Notes under the pieces: generated by a model | The model's database searches: none | What the model saw: only the letters and a program-made list of their open reading frames with translations | What the model was told of the DNA's origin: nothing | In this document: piece after piece, positions 34,215-41,880 of the stretch | Numbering within the stretch: the stretch's first letter is position 1 | How the letters are laid out: each line of letters starts with the position of its first letter | Program-made: the position numbers and the translations under genes | DNA from: Streptomyces sp. NL15-2K | GTDB lineage: Bacteria; Actinomycetota; Actinomycetes; Streptomycetales; Streptomycetaceae | NCBI RefSeq assembly: GCF_030551255.1 | Contig: NZ_CP130630.1 | Coordinates: 1,860,001-1,924,000, forward strand | Reading direction: 5' to 3' | Length of the DNA stretch: 64,000 bases

Positions 34215-34327
34215 CGCCCAGCCCGGGGCCCTGACGCAGCGATTCGCGAGGTGTACGACGGCTTGCGGCGGGCCGGTAGGCGCGCCGCGGGCGCGTGCCC
34301 GTGACCAATCACATACAGGATCAGTAG

Positions 34328-34345
34328 CCGTCCGGTAGCGGACGG
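34328..34345. other. Short perfect hairpin before the small gene at 34373
   Basis: CCGTCCG-GTAG-CGGACGG forms a 7-bp stem with a 4-nt loop, 27 bp before the next start codon. It could be a terminator remnant or an operator; nothing more can be said. Confidence 0.35.
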
Positions 34346-34372
34346 TCAGTGCTTGGCCCTAGGCTTGTGCGC

Positions 34373-34552
34373 ATGTCCCCCGATTCCGTGACCCCTGGTT
34401 CCGTGCGGTCTGCTGCCGAACTCAACGAGCAGATCCGGGCCCTCTGGCTGCGTGCGGGCGGCACCCTCTCGACCCAGGAGCGCGCTGAGTACGAGCTGTT
34501 GGTGGTCGAGTGGGCGGCCGCGATCCGCGGAGACGTCATCGAGGCGGCCTGA
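34373..34552 (+). CDS. Small conserved-looking hypothetical protein, 59 residues
   Basis: ATG at 34373 opens MSPDSVTPGSVRSAAELNEQ and continues with a helical region ending WAAAIRGDVIEAA. The helix pattern (ELNEQIRALWLRAGGTLSTQ, then ERAEYELLVVEWAAA) and codon use look like a real protein. Short proteins of this kind are common in Streptomyces. No function is known. No ribosome site stands out. Confidence 0.6.
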   Translation: MSPDSVTPGSVRSAAELNEQIRALWLRAGGTLSTQERAEYELLVVEWAAAIRGDVIEAA

Positions 34553-34594
34553 AGCCGACGCTCCGGGCGCCTGGCCGCCCGTAAGATCCGCCCG

Positions 34595-34931
34595 GTGGAA
34601 CACCTGGACAGCGTGCCGCCCCGCCAGGGCCTCGGCTGCCCGTCGACGCGTTCCACGCGACGCGCTCCCGTCATCCGGTTCCGCCGGACGAGTTCGGCAC
34701 CGTCCTTCACCGCACCTGGCGGGGCTTCCACCGGGCGATCGCCGGCCGAGTGGCGGCTGAAGGACTGCCTGTCGCTGTTCGTGCCGGAGGACGTCGTGCT
34801 CGTCGGCGTGCACTGCTCCCGCCGAGGAACTGGACCGCAGGGAGCGCGAGTGCGCCCGCCGTATCAAGAGCTTCCTGCCCACCAGACCCAGGCCGACCGC
34901 CTTCGAACGGCTGCGGGCGGCCACGCTCTGA
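34595..34931 (+). pseudogene. Decayed gene of unknown family spread over three frames
   Basis: Protein-like stretches follow each other in different frames: LPVDAFHATRSRHPVPPDEF and TWRGFHRAIAGRV, then LKDCLSLFVPEDVVLVGVHC, and finally PAEELDRRERECARRIKSFL with the end TAFERLRAATL before TGA at 34929-34931. At least two frameshifts are needed to join them. The pieces are coherent in codon use, so a real gene has decayed here. The family was not recognised. Confidence 0.4.
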
Positions 34932-35061
34932 GCCTCACGGTCCGGTCGCCCGTCGTGGCGTGCGTCCGGTGTCCCGCCCGGTGACCGAGCGGCCGCCGGC
35001 ATTCCGCCACCTCCCGGCGCCGCCGTCGTCCCGGACATGCCCCGCCACCACGTGGTGCTCC

Positions 35062-35107
35062 CGTGCCCGTGCCCCCGTGCCCCCGTGCCCCCGTGCCCCC
35101 GTGTCCC
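35062..35107. repeat. Tandem repeat of an 8-bp unit CGTGCCCC
   Basis: CGTG recurs at 35062, 35068, 35076, 35084, 35092 and 35100; the last spacings are all 8 nt. It lies just beyond the 3' end of the DUF4291 gene. A second small repeat, GATGGCC twice, follows at about 35138-35152. Such tracts are prone to slippage. Confidence 0.7.
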
Positions 35108-35157
35108 CTGTCCCGCGAGCCGCGTGCGGGAGGGCCGATGGCCGATGGCCGATCACT

Positions 35158-35778
35158 CTAGGCTCGCAGCCGCGCGAGAACCGCCTCGTCGACGGGATAC
35201 GCCCGCTCCTCGGGCAACAGCCCGGCGGCCCGCTCCAGTTCACCCGCACGGACCAGCCCGTGGATCTCCGCGGCGAGCGGCGTCACGTCCTCGATGCCCA
35301 CGATCCACTCGTCGGCGTACCGCGCCGCCGCCTCCCCCGCGAGACCCAGCTGCAGCGACCGGTACGGCAGGGGCCTGAAACGCAGATCACGCTCGGGATC
35401 CCACTGCACGCGCGTGGGCGCCTGCTTCAACTGCCGACTCCAGGCGGCCCGGTCGCCGTGCAGGTCGGCCACGAAGTGCGACAGACACGCGTGGCGCAGC
35501 GCCCAGACGAAGCCCTCCCGGCTGATCTCGACGGCCAGGACGGTCTCCTGGTCCCCCTTCGTGCCCCAGCCGCAGCGGTACATCATCCAGAGGAACGACG
35601 GCTTGATCCAGGTCATCCGCTCCCGCTTCCAGGACGCCGGGAAGCGACCGTCACGGGCGGCGGCCCGGCCGATCTCGGGCCGGTACGCCTGGTAGACGGT
35701 GATCGTGGACTCCGTATGGCGGGCACGTACACGGAACTTGGGCTCTCGCCCGGCGGCAGGGACTGACTGATCGTTCAC
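35158..35778 (-). CDS. DUF4291 domain-containing protein
   Basis: The 206-residue protein matches DUF4291: TVYQAYRPEIGRAAARDGRF, RMTWIKPSFLWMMYRCGWGT, then VQWDPERDLRFRPLPYRSLQ and a C-terminal helix pair. The family is widespread and uncharacterised. GTG at 35778 is the first start that keeps the family N-terminus. It diverges from the NTF2-like gene with a 74-bp spacer that must hold both promoters. The gene looks intact. Confidence 0.85.
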   Translation of the reverse strand: MNDQSVPAAGREPKFRVRARHTESTITVYQAYRPEIGRAAARDGRFPASWKRERMTWIKPSFLWMMYRCGWGTKGDQETVLAVEISREGFVWALRHACLSHFVADLHGDRAAWSRQLKQAPTRVQWDPERDLRFRPLPYRSLQLGLAGEAAARYADEWIVGIEDVTPLAAEIHGLVRAGELERAAGLLPEERAYPVDEAVLARLRA

Positions 35779-35852
35779 ACGGACAGAATCGGCCCTCGCA
35801 ACCGGTCACGGCCACCGAATATCGCCGCGTCCCCCTTGGCGGTGTCCGCCCG

Positions 35853-36368
35853 ATGCCCAACACTGAGCCGATGACGCAGCGTATGGAGCTCGCCACCGTG
35901 ATGGACCGGCTGGCAGTGGACGGATTGATCACCGACTACGCGGTGGCGGTGGACGACGGCGACTGGGAGGCGTACCGGGGACTGTTCGCACCCGACGGCC
36001 GCGCGGACTACCGCTCGGCCGGCGGCATCGAGGGCGACGCCGGGAAGGTCGCCGCGTGGCTCGCGGAGAGCATGCGGCTGTTCGCGATGCGCCAGCATCT
36101 GATCGTCAACCGCCGGCTCCGCTTCGGCACCCTGGAACAGGACACCGGCGACACGGCCCGCGTGCAGGCCGACTACATCAATCCGATGCGCCTCGCGGCA
36201 GGCGGAGACGGGGCCGCCGGCGGCTCGACCGCCCCCGACATCGTGTGCGGCGGCCGGTACGTCTTCGGGTTGCTGCGCACGTACGACGGCTGGCGGCTGC
36301 GCGAGGTGATCGTGCAGGAGAAGTGGCGCCGCCAACCGAACGGGCACCCCGATCCTATGATCAACTGA
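35853..36368 (+). CDS. Nuclear transport factor 2-like (SnoaL-type) protein
   Basis: The 171-residue protein has the NTF2-like cone fold pattern: DRLAVDGLITDYAVAVDDGD, WEAYRGLFAPDGRADY, a central HLIVNRRLRF strand and a final WRLREVIVQEKWRR strand. Family members include dehydratases, cyclases and non-enzymatic proteins, so no activity is assigned. ATG at 35853 and ATG at 35871 are both possible starts; neither has a clear ribosome site. It precedes lnt by 71 bp and may be cotranscribed. Confidence 0.8.
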   Translation: MPNTEPMTQRMELATVMDRLAVDGLITDYAVAVDDGDWEAYRGLFAPDGRADYRSAGGIEGDAGKVAAWLAESMRLFAMRQHLIVNRRLRFGTLEQDTGDTARVQADYINPMRLAAGGDGAAGGSTAPDIVCGGRYVFGLLRTYDGWRLREVIVQEKWRRQPNGHPDPMIN

Positions 36369-36439
36369 GCGGACGCCCCCTGTCCCTGGGTCATCCGCTG
36401 TAGGCACACTGGAGACACCCGTGGGGTAGGAGGAGCCGT

Positions 36440-38005
36440 ATGAAGACGTTCGGCAACTGGCTCACCTCCCCGTGGCGGCGTTCGGCCGTCGCCGCGCTGG
36501 CGGGCTCACTGCCCGTGCTCGCCTTTCCCGCGCCGTCCCTGTGGTGGTGCGCCTATGTCGCCCTCGTCCCCTGGATCCTGCTCGTCCGCTCGGCGCCCAC
36601 CTGGAAGCGGGCGGCGTACGACGGCTGGTCCGGCGGGTTCGGCTTCATGCTGGCGATGCATCACTGGCTGCTGCCGAGCCTGCACGTCTTCACGTTCGTC
36701 ATCGCCGCGCTACTGGGCGCGCTGTGGGCCCCGTGGGGCTGGATGGTGCGCCGCTGCCTCGCCGGAACGCCCTCCCGCGGCCGGATCGCGGCCGCCCTCC
36801 TCGTCCTGCCGTCGGGCTGGCTCGCCGTCGAGCTGGTCCGCTCCTGGCAGGGGCTCGGCGGGCCCTGGGGCATGCTCGGGTCCACCCAGTGGCAGGTGGA
36901 ACCGGCGCTGCGGCTGGCTTCGGTGGGCGGGGTGTGGCTGCTCAGCTTCCTGGTGGTGGCCGTCAACGTGGCCGTCGCCGTTCTCGTCGCCGTGCGCGAG
37001 TCCCGGATACCGGCCGTGGCCTGCCTCGTCGCCACGGCGGCCGTTACCTCGGCGGCCTGGGAGTGGTCGCCACGTCCCGATACCGACGGCCGGGTCAGGA
37101 TCGCGGTCGTCCAGCCGGGCGTGGTGACCGGCGGCAACCCCCGGTTCGAGCGCGAGGAGCAGCTGACCCGGCGGCTCGTCGGCCAGGACGTCGATCTGAT
37201 CGTCTGGGGTGAGAGCAGCGTCGGCTTCGATCTGGGCCGACGGCCCGACCTCGCGCGACGGATCGCCGCGCTCTCCAGTGAGACCGGCGCGGACATACTG
37301 GTCAACGTGGACGCCCGGCGCTCCGACAAACCCGGCATCTACAAGAGCTCGATCCTGGTCGGCCCCGACGGCCTCACCGGCGACCGCTACGACAAGATGC
37401 GGCTCGTGCCCTTCGGCGAGTACATCCCGGCCCGCTCCCTGCTCGGCTGGGCGACCTCCGTCGGCAAGGCAGCGGGCGAGGACCGCAGGAAAGGCTCCGA
37501 GCAGGTGGTGATGAACGTCGGGAACGGGCTGCGCGTCGGGCCGATGGTGTGCTTCGAGACCGCCTTCCCCGACATGACCCGCCATCTCACCGAGGACGGC
37601 GCCGACGTACTGATCGGCCAGTCGGCCACCTCGACCTTCCAGCAGAGCTGGGCCCCCGAGCAGCACGCCTCGCTGGCCGCGCTGCGCGCCGCCGAGACCG
37701 GCCGCCCGATGGTGCACGCGACACTGACGGGCGTGTCCGCCGTCTACAGCGCCAGTGGACAGCGCGTCGGCCCGTGGCTCGGCACCGATGCCAGCACCGC
37801 CCAGGTGTACGACGTCCCGCTGGCGCACGGCACCACCCCGTACGTCCGCTACGGCGACTGGACCGTGAAGGCGGCGCTGATGATCCTCGTCGCGTGGGCC
37901 GCCGCCGAGAGCGTACGGTCGCTGCGGGTCAGGCGGCCCGCTCCCGCACCGCGTGTACCACCCGCTCGCACAGTTCGTGAGTCGCCAGCGCGTCCCGGGC
38001 GCTGA
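36440..38005 (+). CDS. lnt: Apolipoprotein N-acyltransferase
   Basis: The 521-residue membrane protein has about six N-terminal hydrophobic segments followed by a periplasmic nitrilase-like domain and a C-terminal helix. The catalytic triad is visible: Glu in IVWGESS, Lys in YDKMRLVPFGEY and Cys in MVCFETAFP. Lnt transfers an acyl chain from phospholipid to the N-terminal Cys of lipoproteins at the membrane. ATG at 36440 has GGAGGAG 6 nt upstream. Its last 77 nt overlap the convergent Gfo/Idh gene, a larger overlap than usual, so the extreme C-terminus may be variable. Confidence 0.9.
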   Translation: MKTFGNWLTSPWRRSAVAALAGSLPVLAFPAPSLWWCAYVALVPWILLVRSAPTWKRAAYDGWSGGFGFMLAMHHWLLPSLHVFTFVIAALLGALWAPWGWMVRRCLAGTPSRGRIAAALLVLPSGWLAVELVRSWQGLGGPWGMLGSTQWQVEPALRLASVGGVWLLSFLVVAVNVAVAVLVAVRESRIPAVACLVATAAVTSAAWEWSPRPDTDGRVRIAVVQPGVVTGGNPRFEREEQLTRRLVGQDVDLIVWGESSVGFDLGRRPDLARRIAALSSETGADILVNVDARRSDKPGIYKSSILVGPDGLTGDRYDKMRLVPFGEYIPARSLLGWATSVGKAAGEDRRKGSEQVVMNVGNGLRVGPMVCFETAFPDMTRHLTEDGADVLIGQSATSTFQQSWAPEQHASLAALRAAETGRPMVHATLTGVSAVYSASGQRVGPWLGTDASTAQVYDVPLAHGTTPYVRYGDWTVKAALMILVAWAAAESVRSLRVRRPAPAPRVPPARTVRESPARPGR

Positions 38006-38834
38006 GCACCTTGCCCGCGCGCACGGCGTCGAGGAAGGCGAGCACGGCCTGCTCGATGCCGCGCTGCCGGGCCACCGGCACCCAGTCACCGCGCCGCCGC
38101 ACGGTCGGCTGGCCCTTGTGGTCGATCACCTCGGCGAGGTTGACCACCTGACGCTTGGTGTCCTGACCGGACACCTCCAGGATCTCCTCCGCCGATCCGC
38201 TCAGCCGGTTCATCACGCCGAGCGCGGTGAAGCCGTCCCCGGCGAGCTGGAGCACCACGTGGTGCAGCAGGCCGTTCTCCGTGCGGGCGCGCACGGTCAC
38301 GTCGTCGATGGGGCCGGGCACGAGGAAGCGCAGGGTGTCCACGACGTGGATGAAGTCGTCGAGGATCATCGTGCGTGGCTCCTCCGGGAGCCCGATCCGG
38401 TTCTTCTGCATGAGGATCAGCTCGCGCGGGTGCTCGGCACACTGCGCGTATCCGGGGGCGTACCGTCGGTTGAAGCCGACGGCGAGGCTCACGTTCCGCT
38501 CCTCGGCCAGCGCCACCAGCCGCTCGGAGTCGGCGAGTTCGTAGGCGAGCGGCTTGTCGACGTATGTGGGGACGCCCGCCTCGAGCAGCCTGCCGACGAT
38601 GTCGGGGTGCACGACGGTGGGCGCGTGCACGAAGGCGGCGTCGAGGTCCTGGGCGAGCAGGGAGTCGAGGTCGGCGTGGCGTTGTCCGTCGGGGAGGTGG
38701 AGGCTGTCGGCGACCCGGGTGAGCGTGGCGGGCGTGCGGGTCTGCAGGTGCAGCTCGACGCCCGGACGGCCGCCCAGCACCGGCAGATACGCCTTCTGCG
38801 CGATGTCACCGAGTCCGATGCAGCCGACCTTCAC
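37929..38834 (-). CDS. Gfo/Idh/MocA family oxidoreductase
   Basis: The 301-residue protein begins VKVGCIGLGDIAQKAYLPVL, an NAD(P)-binding Rossmann motif. It has the family segment THVDKPL-like TYVDKPLAYE with the catalytic Lys near residue 95. The second domain carries the conserved FIHVVDTLRFL. Such enzymes oxidise or reduce sugars, inositols or related compounds; the substrate is not known. GTG at 38834 has GAGGAG upstream. The 3' end overlaps lnt by 77 nt in convergent orientation. Confidence 0.85.
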   Translation of the reverse strand: MKVGCIGLGDIAQKAYLPVLGGRPGVELHLQTRTPATLTRVADSLHLPDGQRHADLDSLLAQDLDAAFVHAPTVVHPDIVGRLLEAGVPTYVDKPLAYELADSERLVALAEERNVSLAVGFNRRYAPGYAQCAEHPRELILMQKNRIGLPEEPRTMILDDFIHVVDTLRFLVPGPIDDVTVRARTENGLLHHVVLQLAGDGFTALGVMNRLSGSAEEILEVSGQDTKRQVVNLAEVIDHKGQPTVRRRGDWVPVARQRGIEQAVLAFLDAVRAGKVLSARDALATHELCERVVHAVRERAA

Positions 38835-39109
38835 GGGGGTCTCCTCTAACGGTTGCCTGCCGGGGCCACGCCGGAAGCATAAGGCTGCTGCGGCGTCCGC
38901 CGGTCGGCGATGCCCTCGAAGCTTCGCAGGAAGAGGCCCGGTATCGCCTTTGCCTGCTTGCCGCCCTGCCCGAGCGTCGGGGGCGTGCGGCGTCGCCGAC
39001 GAGGGCGACCCGGCCTCGGTGGCAGGCGAGTGGGCCGCCGAAGCACTCAGCGGCCTCGGCGCTGGATCGCGAGAGCCGGCGCCCGCCCGGAGCGTTGTGC
39101 TGTCCGGCG

Positions 39110-39230
39110 TCGCCGTTCCTGGACGGCGGCGGATCTCGCTCGCCGACACCGCTCTCGCCCTGCTCGCCGAGCGCGGGATGCGCGGCTCACCCACCGGGCG
39201 GTCGACGAGGCGGCCGGGACGGCGAGCACG
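39110..39230 (+). pseudogene. TetR-family N-terminal remnant
   Basis: RRRISLADTALALLAERGMR in one frame and LTHRAVDEAAG in the next match the TetR helix-turn-helix, where the two parts are normally contiguous (RGMRGLTHRAVDEAAG). One base change in length near 39186 separates them and the regulator's ligand domain is absent. The rest of the 475-bp gap between 38835 and 39309 holds no supported gene. Confidence 0.45.
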
Positions 39231-39309
39231 CGCGCGTGCTCGCCGCACGGCGCTCCCGAGGACGCGAAAACCCCTGGAGGCCTCGGGTGAGGTGAGTCAG
39301 GATGCGGGG

Positions 39310-39822
39310 ATGACCACCGAACGCCGTGAACCCGCCACCAACGCCGATGAACGCACCATGCTGGAGGGCTGGCTGGAGTACCACCGGCAGACCCTGGCGT
39401 GGAAGTGCGAGGGCCTGACCGACGCCCAGCTCAGGACCGCCTCGGTGGAGCCGTCCGAGCTGTCCCTGATGGGGCTGGTGCGGCACATGGCGGAGGTGGA
39501 GAGGAGCTGGTTCCGCAGAGTTCTGGTGAACGACGACGCGGGACCCATCTACTACAGCGACGCCGACCCGGAGGGCGAGTTCCACCTCACCGAGGCGGAC
39601 ACCTGGGAGGAGGCGTACGGCACCTGGCAGGCGGAGATCGAGGCCGCCCGGCGCAACGCGGCCCGGTTCGCTCTGGACGACATCTCCGAGGGCAAGCACC
39701 GACGCTCCGGCGAGCGCTTCAACCTGCGTTGGATCCACACCCACATGATCGAGGAGTACGCGCGCCACAACGGCCACGCCGACCTGCTCCGCGAGCGCAT
39801 CGACGGCGCCACGGGCGACTGA
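39310..39822 (+). CDS. DinB-superfamily (DUF664-type) protein
   Basis: The 170-residue protein is a four-helix-bundle member of the DinB superfamily. The metal-binding pattern is partly visible, with His in LVRHMAEVERSWFRR and a closing RWIHTHMIEEYARHNGHADL. Some members use mycothiol or bacillithiol as a cofactor in Actinobacteria. ATG at 39310 is used because the family similarity begins with the DERTMLEGWLEYHRQTL helix about 15 residues later. The gene stands alone. Confidence 0.85.
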   Translation: MTTERREPATNADERTMLEGWLEYHRQTLAWKCEGLTDAQLRTASVEPSELSLMGLVRHMAEVERSWFRRVLVNDDAGPIYYSDADPEGEFHLTEADTWEEAYGTWQAEIEAARRNAARFALDDISEGKHRRSGERFNLRWIHTHMIEEYARHNGHADLLRERIDGATGD

Positions 39823-39932
39823 CGTCAGCCGCGAGACCCCGGCGCCGCCGTACGGGGCCGGGGATCACCCGTGTGGGGCATCCTCCGCTTGTCCGCTGTC
39901 CAAAGGCCGCCCGACCCAGCAGAGTTGCGCGC

Positions 39933-40436
39933 GTGCATCGAACGACGACCACCGCAACGCTCCTGGTCACCGTGGCAGTCTCGGCCCTCTCCGGCTGTGT
40001 GACGGTCCAGCGCCCGCCCGCCTCCGGCCCGACGGCGGTACCGTCGCAGCCGCCGGCGCCCCGCCCGGACGACCCGTCCCGCCCGGACGACCGGGCGAAG
40101 CCGCAGGTCGTGCAGGCGCCGGCCCGCGAGGCCCTGGAGATGATCGGCCCGTCCCGCCTGCCGCGACCGGCCGCGCCCGCTCCTCGCAGCGCCGCCCCCT
40201 CGGCCGCGGCACCGGCGCGGAAGCAGCCGCCCGGCCGCTCCCACCCCCGACCGGCCCACCCCGACCCCCGGCGGCCCGAGGCCCGGCGGCCCCCGCAGCC
40301 GCGCATCGAGGTCCCCGACGTGCCCAAGACGGTCCCGGGGAACCAGCAGGACGTCTGCGCCCTCGGCAAGCGGTACGGCGGCTGGCGCGCGGACAGTCCG
40401 GAGGCGATGATCTGCCGGCAGGCGTACGGGCGTTGA
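39933..40436 (+). CDS. Proline-rich lipoprotein
   Basis: The 167-residue product starts at GTG 39933 with a signal peptide (VHRTTTTATLLVTVAVSALS) and a lipobox ending GC. A long Pro/Ala/Arg-rich linker follows. A short conserved C-terminal domain (QDVCALGKRYGGWRADSPEA followed by MICRQAYGR) holds two Cys that may form a disulfide. It is anchored outside the membrane. The compact C-terminal domain recurs in Streptomyces surface proteins, but the function is unknown. Confidence 0.75.
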   Translation: MHRTTTTATLLVTVAVSALSGCVTVQRPPASGPTAVPSQPPAPRPDDPSRPDDRAKPQVVQAPAREALEMIGPSRLPRPAAPAPRSAAPSAAAPARKQPPGRSHPRPAHPDPRRPEARRPPQPRIEVPDVPKTVPGNQQDVCALGKRYGGWRADSPEAMICRQAYGR

Positions 40437-40454
40437 GGCGACGGAGGTGACCGC

Positions 40455-41024
40455 TCAGGGTCGCTGTCGCGGCGGCCCCCAGGCTCCCCCACCGGAGGAG
40501 TCCCCCTCGCCCAGCCGCAGCTCCAACCGGCTGATCGCCGCCCGCACCCCGTCCCCGTACCGGTCGTCGCCGAGCTCATCGGCCGCTCCCCGCGCCCGGC
40601 GCAGATGCGTGCGGGCGGTCTCCGCGCGGCCGAGCTTCACATAGTCGGCGGCCAGATTCAGGTGCAGGGAGGGATACAGCGCCCGCACCGCGAGCGTCCC
40701 CTCGTGCTCGGCGAGCCGGTCCCCCGTCAGTTCCTCGGCGGCCGCCAGTGCCCGGAGGTCCCAGGCGAGTTCGTCCCAGGGATCGTCCTGGGTGTCGGCC
40801 AGGTAGTGCGCGAGGGTGCAGCGGTGCAGCGGGTCGCCGTACTCGCCGATCTCCGCCCACAGGTCGAGGAAACGGTGCCGGGCCTCCTCGCGGTCCCCCG
40901 CGTGGTGCAGGATGACGACCTGCCCGATCCGCGTCATCACGGCGTCCGCGGCCGTCTGCTCCTGTCGTTCGGCCACCCGGTCCTCCGCGCGCTCGTCGGC
41001 TGTCCCTGCCGACGCTAATGCCAC
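40455..41024 (-). CDS. TPR-like helical protein
   Basis: The roughly 189-residue product is built of helical hairpins with TPR-like spacing: LHLNLAADYVKLGRAETART, then HLRRARGAADELGDDRYGDG. The start is uncertain. GTG at 41024 has no strong ribosome site, and an ATG further in (MTRIGQVVILHHAGDREEAR) is possible. If the GTG is used, codon 3 is TTA (41016-41018), a codon that in Streptomyces makes expression depend on the bldA tRNA. It converges on the lipoprotein gene with an 18-bp gap. Confidence 0.7.
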   Translation of the reverse strand: MALASAGTADERAEDRVAERQEQTAADAVMTRIGQVVILHHAGDREEARHRFLDLWAEIGEYGDPLHRCTLAHYLADTQDDPWDELAWDLRALAAAEELTGDRLAEHEGTLAVRALYPSLHLNLAADYVKLGRAETARTHLRRARGAADELGDDRYGDGVRAAISRLELRLGEGDSSGGGAWGPPRQRP

Positions 41025-41089
41025 CGGCGGACAATTCCGGTCAGGCGGCACCGGGCCGGTTCGACGGGGAACCGGCCCGGCAGCGGCCG

Positions 41090-41773
41090 TCAGCCGAGGT
41101 TCGGGATGCGCCAGTCGATCGGCTCGTGGCCCTGCCGCGCGACCGCCTGGTTGATCTGCGTGAACGGACGCGAGCCGAAGAACTTCTTCGCCGACAGCGG
41201 GGAGGGGTGAGCGCCCTTGACGACCACGTGCCGCGTCTCGTCGATCAGCGGGAGCTTCTTCTGCGCGTAGTTGCCCCACAGCACGAAGACCGCCGGGTCG
41301 GGCCGGTCGGCCACCGCGCGGATCACCGCGTCGGTGAACTTCTCCCAGCCGCGGCCCTTGTGCGAGTTGGCCTCGCCGGCCCGGACCGTGAGCACCGCGT
41401 TGAGCAGCAGGACGCCCTGTCGTGCCCAGGGCATCAGATAGCCGTTGTCCGGGACGGGCAGGCCGAGCTCCTCCTGCATCTCCTTGTAGATGTTGCGCAG
41501 CGACGGCGGCGTCTTCACCCCGGGACGGACCGAGAAGCACAGGCCGTGGCCCTGGCCCTCGCCGTGGTACGGGTCCTGGCCGAGGACGAGGACCTTCACC
41601 CGCTCGTACGGCGTGGCGTCCAGCGCGGCGAAGACCTCCTCGCGCGGAGGGTAGACGGGACCCTTCGCCCGCTCCTCCTCGACGAACTCCGTCAGCTCCT
41701 TGAAGTAGGGCTGCTGGAGCTCGTTGCCCAGGACCCCGCGCCAGGACTCGGGCAGCATGGCGATGTCGGTCAC
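41090..41773 (-). CDS. ung: Uracil-DNA glycosylase
   Basis: The 227-residue enzyme carries the family-1 motifs. The water-activating motif lies in LVLGQDPYHGEGQGHGLCFS and the DNA-intercalation motif in AHPSPLSAKKFFGSRPF. It removes uracil from DNA as the first step in base-excision repair. GTG at 41773 has AAGGAAG 5 nt upstream and gives the usual length. An ATG nine codons earlier would lengthen the N-terminus and lacks a ribosome site. Confidence 0.95.
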   Translation of the reverse strand: MTDIAMLPESWRGVLGNELQQPYFKELTEFVEEERAKGPVYPPREEVFAALDATPYERVKVLVLGQDPYHGEGQGHGLCFSVRPGVKTPPSLRNIYKEMQEELGLPVPDNGYLMPWARQGVLLLNAVLTVRAGEANSHKGRGWEKFTDAVIRAVADRPDPAVFVLWGNYAQKKLPLIDETRHVVVKGAHPSPLSAKKFFGSRPFTQINQAVARQGHEPIDWRIPNLG

Positions 41774-41880
41774 GTCGACTTCCTTACGGTGTGCGGTCAC
41801 TGGGACGTGCGCTCACGTCCAGGCCACAGAACCTACAGCCGAGCACTGACAGCCGGCCCCGCGGACCGCACTACCGGCCC

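Noticed and set aside
35158..36368. DUF4291 and NTF2-like genes as part of the mobile island
   Set aside because: They have normal codon use, intact frames and chromosomal neighbours, and no repeats or recombinase genes join them to the remnants on the left.
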